64,000 nucleotides of DNA from positions 62,001-126,000 of the forward strand of contig NZ_JAGFWR010000018.1 in NCBI RefSeq assembly GCF_017599305.1, given 5' to 3'. The position numbers and the translations under genes are program-made. The stretch is from Micromonospora antibiotica (GTDB lineage: Bacteria; Actinomycetota; Actinomycetes; Mycobacteriales; Micromonosporaceae). This document shows positions 44,336-51,834 of the stretch, piece by piece; position 1 is the stretch's first letter, and each line of letters starts with the position of its first letter. The notes below the pieces were generated by a model. It saw nothing but the letters and a program-made list of their open reading frames with translations, ran no database searches and had not been told where the DNA came from.

Positions 44336-45049
44336 GGTGCCGGTGAAGCCGAGCCGGCGGTAGAGCCGCAGCGCGGCGAGGTTGTCGGCGTAGACGCCGA
44401 GCCCGACCTGGTCGTACCGGGTGAGCAGGGCCCGGGTCATCCCGGCGGTCAGCGCTGCGCCCAGCCCCCGCCCCCGTCGGTCGCGGGCCACGGTCAGCCC
44501 GGCGAGGAAGCCGATGTCGCCGCGACTGCGGTCCGCCCCACAGGCGACCAGTCGCTCGGCCTCCCACCTGCCGTACCAGTCGACGACCGTCGGGTCCTCG
44601 GGGCGCGACGAGGAGGTGGGGAAGGCGTCGTCGATCAGCGCGGACAGTGCCGGGTGGTCCGCCGGGCCGAGGCGGACCACCCGCTCCTGCCCGTGTTGCC
44701 GGGGCGGGGCGGCGGTGGTCCAGAGGAAATCCCAGTCGTCGACCCGGGTCGCGCCGAACCGGTCGACCAGCAGCCTCCGGTCGGCCCGGGGCAGCTGCAG
44801 GTACTGCCCCGGGCGCACGAACCCGTCGGCGACCAGCGCCGCGACCAGCTCCACCGCCGCGTCGACCGGACCGACCACACCACCCGCCCGGTCGTTCTCC
44901 GCCGCCGGGAGCACCCAGGCCACCGCGCCGTCGCGGACCCAGCCGCGGGGCCGGTCGTCGCGCCGCAACGCGTGCCGTACGTACGGATGGTGGTCGGTGG
45001 CGGCGAGGACTGCCGCCCGGCCGGCAAGTTCCCGGTCGGTGTCGATCAT
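44306..45049 (-). CDS. GNAT-family N-acetyltransferase
   Basis: 247 residues. The C-terminal GNAT domain (about 135-245) holds the acetyl-CoA loop VARDRRGRGLGAALTAGMTR and the end strand GVYADNLAALRLYRRLGF. The N-terminal half is less like GNAT and contains FLWTTAAPPRQHGQERVV. Substrate unknown. It is convergent with the MFS gene and overlaps it by 30 bp. On the minus strand a TAGGCT box (45061-45056) is 6 bases before the ATG at 45049, another leaderless case. Confidence 0.88.
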   Translation of the reverse strand: MIDTDRELAGRAAVLAATDHHPYVRHALRRDDRPRGWVRDGAVAWVLPAAENDRAGGVVGPVDAAVELVAALVADGFVRPGQYLQLPRADRRLLVDRFGATRVDDWDFLWTTAAPPRQHGQERVVRLGPADHPALSALIDDAFPTSSSRPEDPTVVDWYGRWEAERLVACGADRSRGDIGFLAGLTVARDRRGRGLGAALTAGMTRALLTRYDQVGLGVYADNLAALRLYRRLGFTGTLRRSSVWLG

Positions 45050-45055
45050 GCGAGC

Positions 45056-45061
45056 AGCCTA
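45056..45061 (-). promoter_or_regulatory. -10 box of a leaderless GNAT promoter
   Basis: TAGGCT on the minus strand, separated by six bases from the ATG at 45049; no ribosome site is present. Confidence 0.4.
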
Positions 45062-45178
45062 GAACCCGGCCGGGCGAGACGCCCCGGCGACGGCGATCTC
45101 CACGGTGGAGATTGACGAGTCGACCGATTGGGTACATCGGGGCCGACCTACTGGGACCCCCTACCGGAGGACATACAC

Positions 45179-45391
45179 ATGCTCGCCATCCTCGCGGCCG
45201 TCGTCTTCGGCTTCGCGCTCCTGCTGGACCTGCTCAACACCAACTTCGGCGCCCCCGACCTGTTCAACTGGAACACCCTGGTCCTGATCGGCCTGCTGCT
45301 GCTCTCGCTCTACCTGGCCGGCGTCGGCAGCGGCCCGCGCGGCGGTGGCGGCGGCCGGTGGTACCGGGGCCGTCGGCCGGGTCGCGGCTGA
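45179..45391 (+). CDS. Small two-helix membrane protein
   Basis: 70 residues: two hydrophobic segments (MLAILAAVVFGFALLLDLLN and TLVLIGLLLLSLYLAGVG) and a basic Gly/Arg-rich C-terminal tail. The ATG 45179 has a GGAGG site eight bases upstream; an in-frame ATG at 45128 is much less well placed. No functional clue beyond the topology (a loop with NTNFGAPDLFNW between helices). Confidence 0.75.
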   Translation: MLAILAAVVFGFALLLDLLNTNFGAPDLFNWNTLVLIGLLLLSLYLAGVGSGPRGGGGGRWYRGRRPGRG

Positions 45392-45417
45392 CCGCACCTG
45401 ACCGCATCGGATCAGAA

Positions 45418-45462
45418 CGGGCGGGGCCGACGGCGCGATTCCGGCGTCGTCGGCCCCGCCCG
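45418..45462 (+). terminator. Hairpin between the small membrane protein and rarA
   Basis: CGGGCGGGGCCGACG (45418-45432) and its exact complement (45448-45462) around a 15-base loop. It ends 15 bases before the rarA ATG. Confidence 0.7.
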
Positions 45463-45463
45463 G

Positions 45464-45476
45464 TACTGTCTTCCTG
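45464..45476 (+). promoter_or_regulatory. -10 box of a leaderless rarA promoter
   Basis: TACTGT (45464-45469) is exactly 7 bases before the ATG at 45477. The terminator hairpin lies just upstream, so rarA must have its own promoter. Confidence 0.45.
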
Positions 45477-46973
45477 ATGGATTCCGACGCCCTCTTCTCC
45501 CTCGGTGCACCCGCCGCGGCGCCCAGCGCCCCCGCGGGCACCGTCGGCGTCGACGACTTCGCCTCGGTGGGGCAGGACGCCCCCCTGCCGGTGCGGATGC
45601 GGCCCGCGAGCATCGACGAGCTGGTCGGGCAGGAACACCTCCTCGCGCCCGGCGCCCCGCTGCGTCAGCTCGTCGGCGGCGGCGCGGCGCTGTCGGTCAT
45701 CCTCTGGGGCCCGCCGGGCAGCGGCAAGACCACCATCGCCCACCTGGTGGCCCGGGCCACCGACCGTCGCTTCGTGGCCATGTCGGCGCTGACCGCCGGG
45801 GTCAAGGACGTCCGGGCCGTCATCGAAGCCGCCCGTCGGCAGCGCCGCTCCGGCGGCCCGCAGACCGTGCTCTTCATCGACGAGGTGCACCGGTTCAGCA
45901 AGACCCAACAGGATTCGCTGCTCGCCGCCGTCGAGGACCGTACGGTCACCCTGCTCGCGGCGACCACCGAGAATCCGTACTTCTCCGTCATCTCGCCGCT
46001 GCTGTCCCGTTGCGTGCTGCTCACCCTCCAGCCGTTGGACGACGCGGCCGTGCGGGCGCTGCTACGGCGTGCGGTGACCGACCCGCGCGGCCTCGCCGGC
46101 GCGCTGACCCTGGCCACCGACGCCGAGGACCACCTGGTGCGCCTGGCCGGCGGTGACGTCCGCAAGGCGCTCACCGCGCTGGAGGCGGCGGCGGCCTCGG
46201 CGACCGCGCTCGACGTCGACCGGATCGACCTGGCCACCACCGAACAGGCGGTGGACGTGGCGGCCGTGCGTTACGACCGCGACGGCGACGCGCACTACGA
46301 CGTGACCAGCGCCTTCATCAAGAGCATGCGCGGCTCGGACGTCGACGCCGCGCTGCACTGGCTGGCCCGGATGCTGGTCGCCGGGGAGGACGCCCGGTTC
46401 ATCGCCCGCCGCATGGTCATCTTCGCCAGCGAGGACGTCGGCCTGGCCGACCCGACCGCCCTGTCGGTGGCCACCGCCGCCGCGCACGCGGTGGAGTACG
46501 TCGGCCTGCCCGAGGCCCAGCTCAACCTCGCCCAGGCGGTGATCCACCTGGCGACCGCGCCGAAGTCCAACTCGGCCACCACGGCCCTCGGCGCGGCGAT
46601 GGCCGACGTACGGGCCGGTCGGGGCGGCGCGGTGCCGCGTGGGCTGCGCGACGCGCACTACTCCGGCGCGCGGGGGCTCGGGCATGGCACGGGCTACCGC
46701 TACCCGCACGACGACCAACGCGGAGTGGTCACCCAGCAGTACGCTCCCGACGACCTCGTCGGGACCGACTACTACCGGCCCAGCGGGCACGGTGCCGAGC
46801 GGTCGGTGGCCGCCCGGCTGCCCCTGCTGCGCCGGATCGTCCGGGGGCTGTCCACCCCGGTGTCACGACCCGACGGGCCGGTGCCGGTGGTCAACGGCCG
46901 TCACCCGTCGGGCCCGGGACACGCCGGTGGGGCGGATGAGGACGGCGGCGACGCCGGGGAGGTTCAGCAGTGA
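45477..46973 (+). CDS. rarA: Replication-associated recombination ATPase RarA (MgsA)
   Basis: 498 residues. AAA+ clamp-loader-like core with Walker A LWGPPGSGKTT, Walker B LFIDEVHRFS, sensor 1 LAATTENP and the RarA-type C-terminal tetramerisation part (VEYVGLPEAQLNLAQAVIHL and the end region RGGAVPRGLRDAHYSG). RarA acts at stalled replication forks. The C-terminal about 60 residues are a Pro/Gly-rich extension. The stop overlaps the GTG of the next gene (GTGA). Confidence 0.95.
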   Translation: MDSDALFSLGAPAAAPSAPAGTVGVDDFASVGQDAPLPVRMRPASIDELVGQEHLLAPGAPLRQLVGGGAALSVILWGPPGSGKTTIAHLVARATDRRFVAMSALTAGVKDVRAVIEAARRQRRSGGPQTVLFIDEVHRFSKTQQDSLLAAVEDRTVTLLAATTENPYFSVISPLLSRCVLLTLQPLDDAAVRALLRRAVTDPRGLAGALTLATDAEDHLVRLAGGDVRKALTALEAAAASATALDVDRIDLATTEQAVDVAAVRYDRDGDAHYDVTSAFIKSMRGSDVDAALHWLARMLVAGEDARFIARRMVIFASEDVGLADPTALSVATAAAHAVEYVGLPEAQLNLAQAVIHLATAPKSNSATTALGAAMADVRAGRGGAVPRGLRDAHYSGARGLGHGTGYRYPHDDQRGVVTQQYAPDDLVGTDYYRPSGHGAERSVAARLPLLRRIVRGLSTPVSRPDGPVPVVNGRHPSGPGHAGGADEDGGDAGEVQQ

Positions 46974-49900
46974 CATCGCGAGGTGGGGAGCAACCGCAGG
47001 ACGGTCCCGACGAGCGGCGTGAACCTCGCGCCAAGGGACGTCGGTGGGGTCGGGGGCGGGGCGGCGACGACACCCCGCCCGAGCCGGCCGGCGAAGAGTT
47101 CGGTTGGATCGACGACCTGCGTACGGCGAAACAGCAGCGCACCGAACTCGGCCCGGACGGTGGTCCCGTGCCGCCGGTCCGCCCGGTGCCGCCGGTTGCC
47201 GGACGGGGACCGGTCGCCCCGCCGGACGCCCCGGGGGGACCGGTCGCGCCGCGCGTCGGTCAGCCGGTGTCCCGTCCCGACGGGCCCCCCTCGGCCGGCG
47301 TCCGCCCACCGCAGCCGGACCCCCGGCCGCAGCAGGCACCGCCGGCTCCCCGGCAGCAGCCGGCCCCGCCGGAGCTTCGGCCGCAGCAGCAGCCGGGCGC
47401 CCGACCGGAGTCCGGACCTCCGACAGGTCCGCCGGCCGGTTCACCGGGTCCGCGGCGGGAGACGCCGACATCGGGTGGCCCCCGCCCGCCGCAGCCGGGT
47501 GGGTCGTCCCCGCTGCCGCCGGTCGGCCCCGCCCGGCCCGGGGCGGCGTCAGCCGGCACCGATTCGCCCCGTCCCGCCCGCCCCGACGGATCACCACCGG
47601 GGCCGGCACACCCCGCTACCCAGGCTGCCCCACCGGTGCGTGGGCCGGGCTGGTCCGCACCCTCCGGGCAGCATCCGCGTCCGGGTGCCGGGCCCTGGCC
47701 GGGCCAGGCGTCCGCCGATCACCCCGGCCCGCAGCGGCCCGGACAGGCATCCCACCCGGACGCCACCGCCGGTGGTTCCGGTCCGGGCCGGGCTGCGGTC
47801 CCGGCCCCCGGCCGGGCGACGGTCCCCGGCGCGGCTCCCGGCCGACCGGTGCCACCCGGTCAGGCACCACCTGTCGGATGGGCCGGTCCCGGTGCCCCGA
47901 CGCCTGCCGGGCCTTCGCACGGTGCCCCGACCCCTGCCGGGCCACCCCCGGGCCGTCGGGCGGTACCCGACGACCGGTCGGGGGCGGCGGCAGCGGATGG
48001 TCCTTCCCTGCGGGGTCGCCGGACCGTGCCGGACGACCGGCCGAGAGAGCGACGTCCCGGTCCGATCGAACCGGCGAACCGGCCCGGCCCCGGGCCCGGT
48101 GGTCCCGCGCCCGCTGCGGCGCAGCCGGCGGGCACACCCCGCGCCGGGGTGGGTGCCCCGACCGGCGCCGGAGTACTACCGGACCCGACTGCCGGCGGCC
48201 CCCGTACCGCCCCGACGGCCCCGCCGGGCGGTAACCCTCCGCCCGAGACGGCGGCACCCGGCCGGGCCGGGGGGGTCCGCCGTGCCGAGGCACCGCCCAC
48301 CCCCGTGCGTGATGCCGGTGGCCGGCCGGCCGGCGAGCGGGCAGGCCGTCGTCGTGCCGCCGAACCGGACCAACCGGCGGTGCCGCTGACCGGCAACGCG
48401 CCACCGCTACCCGGGGCCGCGCCGACCCCACCCGGTGTTCCGCCGTCGCCGTCCGTTCCCGGCACCGGCCGGTCCGGTCCGGCTGCCCACGACGACAACG
48501 GGCGTCGCCGCCCGCCCACCGACATCGCCCCCCCACCGGGCCGACGGTCCGGTGCTGACGGCGGACCGGCGGCCCACCGTCCCGGGTCGGCCGGCGACGG
48601 GCCCGGGGGGCGGCGGAACCGCCCGGACGGTGAGGAGCCGTCAGGGCAGTGGCGTGTCCGGACCGGGAACGAGTCCGATCCCCAGGGACGCCCGCCCATC
48701 GACGAGTCGCGGGGCCGGCGGAGTCGGCCGGACGAGGGTACGGCGGTTGGTCGCCCGGTCCCGCCCGGTCCCGCCCAGGACGAGCGGCCCCGTGGCGACC
48801 GGCCGGATCGGCCGGCGGACTGGCTGCGGCAGGCCGGTCGCACCTCACACACCGACCCCGCCCTGCGGGTGCTCAACCGATCGACCCCACCGGGTGGTCG
48901 GCCGACCCCGCCGGGCGGCGTTGGTCCGGCCGACCCGGCTGGTCGGGGGCGACCGGGCGACCCGCACCGGCCGGAGCAGGGAGACCCGCGCCGGCCGGAG
49001 CAGGGAGACCCGCGCCGGCCGGAGCAGGGAGACCCGCGCCGGCCGGAGCAGGCTGGCCCGCGCCGGCCGGAGCACGGTGACCCGCGCCGGCCGGAGCAGG
49101 CTGGCCCGCGCCGGCCGGAGCAGGGCGACCCGCGCCGGCCGGAGCAGGCTGGGCCGGCTCGGGGGACGGCACGGCCGGTCCCGCCCGAGCGGCCGGCCGG
49201 TCCCGGGCCGGTGGGCGATGACCCCGGTCCGGCCCGTGCAGCCCGCCCCGGGCCCGACCCGGCTCGGGGTCCGCGTCCCGGTGGCTCCGATCCCGGGTCC
49301 GGCGGCCCCCGGGCCGGTGGTACCGCTTCCGTACCGGTGCCCGGCACGCCGCCGGGTGCGGGGGCTGCGCGCCCCGCCGGTCCCGGTACGGTTTCCGGTG
49401 GCCCCCGGGTCGGCGGCTCGGCCCCGGTGCCCGGGGCCGCGCCGGTCCCGGGCGAGTCGCGCCCGGCAGGCCCGCCGCCGGCGGCCCGACCGTCCCGCGA
49501 CGCCGGTCCGGACGGTGCCGCGACGGCACCGACCTCCGGCGCTCCCCGCTTCGGCGCACCGGGTCCGAACGCTGCCGCCGCGCCCCGCAACGAGGTACGC
49601 GCCGGGGGCGGGCCACGTCCGGACGCCCCCGCCCCGCCGGCCCCGCAGCCGGGGGCACCCCGACCGGGCGGGTCCGACCCGAGGACGACCCGACCGGGCG
49701 CGTCCGACCCGAGGGCGGCGCAGCCTGACCCGAGGGCGGCCAAGCCCGGCGCGTCTGACCCGGTCGCACCCCGTCCCGGCACGTCGTCGCGGGGCACCGC
49801 CCGTGCGGAGGGGTCGGTCACCGGCACCGCCCGCCCGGACGGTCCCGCCACCGGCCCGGTCACCGGCGTCGCCCGCCCGCCCGCCATCACCGACGATCCG

Positions 49901-50896
49901 CATCGGGCGGCTGGCGCGGACGGCGGCCGGCCCGCCGGGCCACGGTCCGCTGCCCGACCCGCCGGTACGGGTGGGGCCGTCGCGGCGGCTGCTGTCGCCC
50001 GGGCCACCGCGCCGGGCGGACGACCGGTCGCCGGCCCGCAGGACGCCGTGGGCCGGGCAGCACCTCCGGTGCGTCCCCCCGATCGGACGGAGCCGGCAGG
50101 TGCTCCGGCCGGCCCGTCCTCCGGTCGGGTCGACGGCCCCGGGGTGGCCCGGGTGACGCCACCGCAGGGGGCCCGGTCCGATCCGGACGGGTCGGCCGGG
50201 GCGCCGTTGCGTTCGCCCACGCAGGACGAGCCCGACGGCGCCGACGACACCGGCGGCGAACCGCGTCGCCGGACGGGGCACCGGCGTCGCCTGCGGCTGG
50301 GAATCCTGGTGCTGGCCAGCGCGTTGCTCCTCGGGGCGCTCCCGGCCTTCTTCGGGATGCGGACCTTGAGCCGGGACCCGGTCTTCGGCACCCTCGACGA
50401 GTTGGGCGTGCCGGGTTGGGCGACGGTGGAGACGGTGGACAACGTCAGCGGCAGCCGCTGGTGCCTGCAGGACTGCCGGCTGCGGGAGCGCACCGTGGAG
50501 TCCGACCGCGCGCCGCAGGAGACCACCCAGGTCTACGAACAGGCCCTGCGCGCGCAGGGCTGGCGGCCGTGGAAGGTGACCCGGTGCCCGGAACAGCCGG
50601 CCAAGGGCAGCTACACCTGCTGGCGGCGCGACGAGTTGACCCTCGACCTGTGGGTGCGGGAGCCGACCTGTGCGGCACCGCCGGCGAGCGGCGACCCGGC
50701 GGTACCGCCGGCCACCCCGGTCCCGCCCGCGGCGGGGGAGTGCACCGGCTCGCTGGTGTCGGTGAAGGTCCGCAACGCGATCGACGACGAGCGGACCCGG
50801 CCACAGCCGAGCACCGACCCGTCACTGACCGGTGAGGACCCGTTCCCGACGATCACCGACGATCCGCTCGGCAGCCCGACACCTTCACCATCCTGA
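46970..50896 (+). CDS. Large proline-rich protein with one C-terminal membrane helix
   Basis: 1,308 residues. About the first 1,100 are low-complexity Pro/Gly/Arg/Ala sequence with no domain I recognise; residues 664-727 are eight tandem copies of an octapeptide like DPRRPEQG, matching an exact 24-base DNA repeat. One membrane helix follows (about 1109-1130, LGILVLASALLLGALPAFFG), then an outer domain with two Cys in WCLQDCRLRE and others near PTCAAPP and AGECTGS. The GTG overlaps the rarA stop. Because the frame is set by that overlap and ends in an ordinary-looking domain, I treat it as real despite other open frames. Likely a cell-envelope protein. Confidence 0.75.
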   Translation: MTSRGGEQPQDGPDERREPRAKGRRWGRGRGGDDTPPEPAGEEFGWIDDLRTAKQQRTELGPDGGPVPPVRPVPPVAGRGPVAPPDAPGGPVAPRVGQPVSRPDGPPSAGVRPPQPDPRPQQAPPAPRQQPAPPELRPQQQPGARPESGPPTGPPAGSPGPRRETPTSGGPRPPQPGGSSPLPPVGPARPGAASAGTDSPRPARPDGSPPGPAHPATQAAPPVRGPGWSAPSGQHPRPGAGPWPGQASADHPGPQRPGQASHPDATAGGSGPGRAAVPAPGRATVPGAAPGRPVPPGQAPPVGWAGPGAPTPAGPSHGAPTPAGPPPGRRAVPDDRSGAAAADGPSLRGRRTVPDDRPRERRPGPIEPANRPGPGPGGPAPAAAQPAGTPRAGVGAPTGAGVLPDPTAGGPRTAPTAPPGGNPPPETAAPGRAGGVRRAEAPPTPVRDAGGRPAGERAGRRRAAEPDQPAVPLTGNAPPLPGAAPTPPGVPPSPSVPGTGRSGPAAHDDNGRRRPPTDIAPPPGRRSGADGGPAAHRPGSAGDGPGGRRNRPDGEEPSGQWRVRTGNESDPQGRPPIDESRGRRSRPDEGTAVGRPVPPGPAQDERPRGDRPDRPADWLRQAGRTSHTDPALRVLNRSTPPGGRPTPPGGVGPADPAGRGRPGDPHRPEQGDPRRPEQGDPRRPEQGDPRRPEQAGPRRPEHGDPRRPEQAGPRRPEQGDPRRPEQAGPARGTARPVPPERPAGPGPVGDDPGPARAARPGPDPARGPRPGGSDPGSGGPRAGGTASVPVPGTPPGAGAARPAGPGTVSGGPRVGGSAPVPGAAPVPGESRPAGPPPAARPSRDAGPDGAATAPTSGAPRFGAPGPNAAAAPRNEVRAGGGPRPDAPAPPAPQPGAPRPGGSDPRTTRPGASDPRAAQPDPRAAKPGASDPVAPRPGTSSRGTARAEGSVTGTARPDGPATGPVTGVARPPAITDDPHRAAGADGGRPAGPRSAARPAGTGGAVAAAAVARATAPGGRPVAGPQDAVGRAAPPVRPPDRTEPAGAPAGPSSGRVDGPGVARVTPPQGARSDPDGSAGAPLRSPTQDEPDGADDTGGEPRRRTGHRRRLRLGILVLASALLLGALPAFFGMRTLSRDPVFGTLDELGVPGWATVETVDNVSGSRWCLQDCRLRERTVESDRAPQETTQVYEQALRAQGWRPWKVTRCPEQPAKGSYTCWRRDELTLDLWVREPTCAAPPASGDPAVPPATPVPPAAGECTGSLVSVKVRNAIDDERTRPQPSTDPSLTGEDPFPTITDDPLGSPTPSPS
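48959..49150 (+). repeat. 24-bp tandem repeat inside the proline-rich gene
   Basis: Eight 24-base units, each encoding an eight-residue block like DPRRPEQG with A/G and D/G alternations. Near-identical copies suggest recent expansion; the length is a multiple of three so the frame is kept. Confidence 0.9.
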
Positions 50897-51035
50897 GCCG
50901 GCTTCCATCACGGACGGTAGGGTCTGGGGCTGGCAGGCCCGCCTGCTCCCGATCGACCCGGTGCGGGTCACGCCGCGACCCGGGTCGCGTGTTCCGGGGC
51001 GTCGGGCCCCGGAACCCTGCTTGAGGAGGACATGC

Positions 51036-51497
51036 GTGGATGGTGGACAGATCGCTGCGCTGATCGCGGCCGGCGCGTTCCTGATGCTGGTGCTCGTGCT
51101 GGCGGTACCGATCCTGCGGCTGCGGCACACCGTGGACGCGACGACCCGGATGATCAACGACCTCAACGAGCAGACCGCCCCGTTGCTGGGGGACGTGAAC
51201 ACCACGGTCAAGAACGTCAACGTCGCCCTGGAGCAGGTGCAGACCTCCCTCGACGGGGTGAACCTGCAACTCGCCAAGGTCGACACGATGACCAACCACG
51301 CGCAGAACGTCACCGCCAACGTGGCGAACCTGGCCACCGTCGTCTCCGCCGCCGCGGCGAACCCGCTGGTGAAGGTGGCGGCGTTCGGGTACGGCGTCCG
51401 CCGGGCCGCCTCGGCGCGGCGGACCGCGGAGACCGAGCGTGAGGTGCGCGACACCATCAAGCAGCAGCGTCGCGCCGCCCGGCGTGGCAACCGCTGA
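51036..51497 (+). CDS. DUF948 membrane protein
   Basis: 153 residues. One N-terminal helix (IAALIAAGAFLMLVLVLAVP) followed by a long helical region typical of DUF948 (TTRMINDLNEQTAPLLGDVN, VKNVNVALEQVQTSLDGVNL) and a basic tail. GTG 51036 has GAGGAGGA five bases upstream; the ATG at 51032 is out of frame. Family role is unknown but it recurs upstream of alaS in actinomycetes. A TAGGGT box at 50918-50923 may be its promoter. Confidence 0.88.
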   Translation: MDGGQIAALIAAGAFLMLVLVLAVPILRLRHTVDATTRMINDLNEQTAPLLGDVNTTVKNVNVALEQVQTSLDGVNLQLAKVDTMTNHAQNVTANVANLATVVSAAAANPLVKVAAFGYGVRRAASARRTAETEREVRDTIKQQRRAARRGNR

Positions 51498-51528
51498 CCC
51501 GGCCCGGGTCGCACAGGAGGCATGAGAC

Positions 51529-51834
51529 ATGAGGCGACTTTTCTGGCTCGGCATCGGGCTGGCCGTGGGCGTGGTGGTGGTCCGCAAGGCCACCCGGACC
51601 GCGCAGGCGTACACCCCGGCGGGGATCGCCAGTGGGCTGTCCGAATCCGCTGGCGGTCTGGTCGAGTCGCTGCGTAGCTTCGTGGAGGACGTACGGATCG
51701 GGATGGCCGAGCGCGAGCAGGAGATCCACGAGGCGTTCGCCCGGGGTGAGGCGTTCGACGACCAGTTCGCCGAGCTGCGGGAGGACCCGCGTATCGGTGA
51801 CCGAGAGATCTTTCCGGAGGAGCACCAGCGATGA
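51529..51834 (+). CDS. Small membrane-associated protein (DUF6167-like)
   Basis: 101 residues. An N-terminal hydrophobic stretch (LFWLGIGLAVGVVVVRK) is followed by an amphipathic helix (LVESLRSFVEDVRIGMAERE). Proteins of this plan, often labelled DUF6167, sit between DUF948 and alaS in other actinomycetes; I make that match from memory of the plan, not from a search. The stop overlaps the alaS ATG (ATGA). Confidence 0.75.
   Translation: MRRLFWLGIGLAVGVVVVRKATRTAQAYTPAGIASGLSESAGGLVESLRSFVEDVRIGMAEREQEIHEAFARGEAFDDQFAELREDPRIGDREIFPEEHQR

Noticed and set aside
48959..49150. 24-bp repeats as a CRISPR array
   Set aside because: Contiguous, in frame inside a coding region, no spacers.
47860..50526. 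An 888-codon frame opposite the proline-rich gene
   Set aside because: The GTGA overlap with rarA and the C-terminal membrane helix plus Cys domain support the plus-strand frame at 46970; the antisense product has no start signal or domain.
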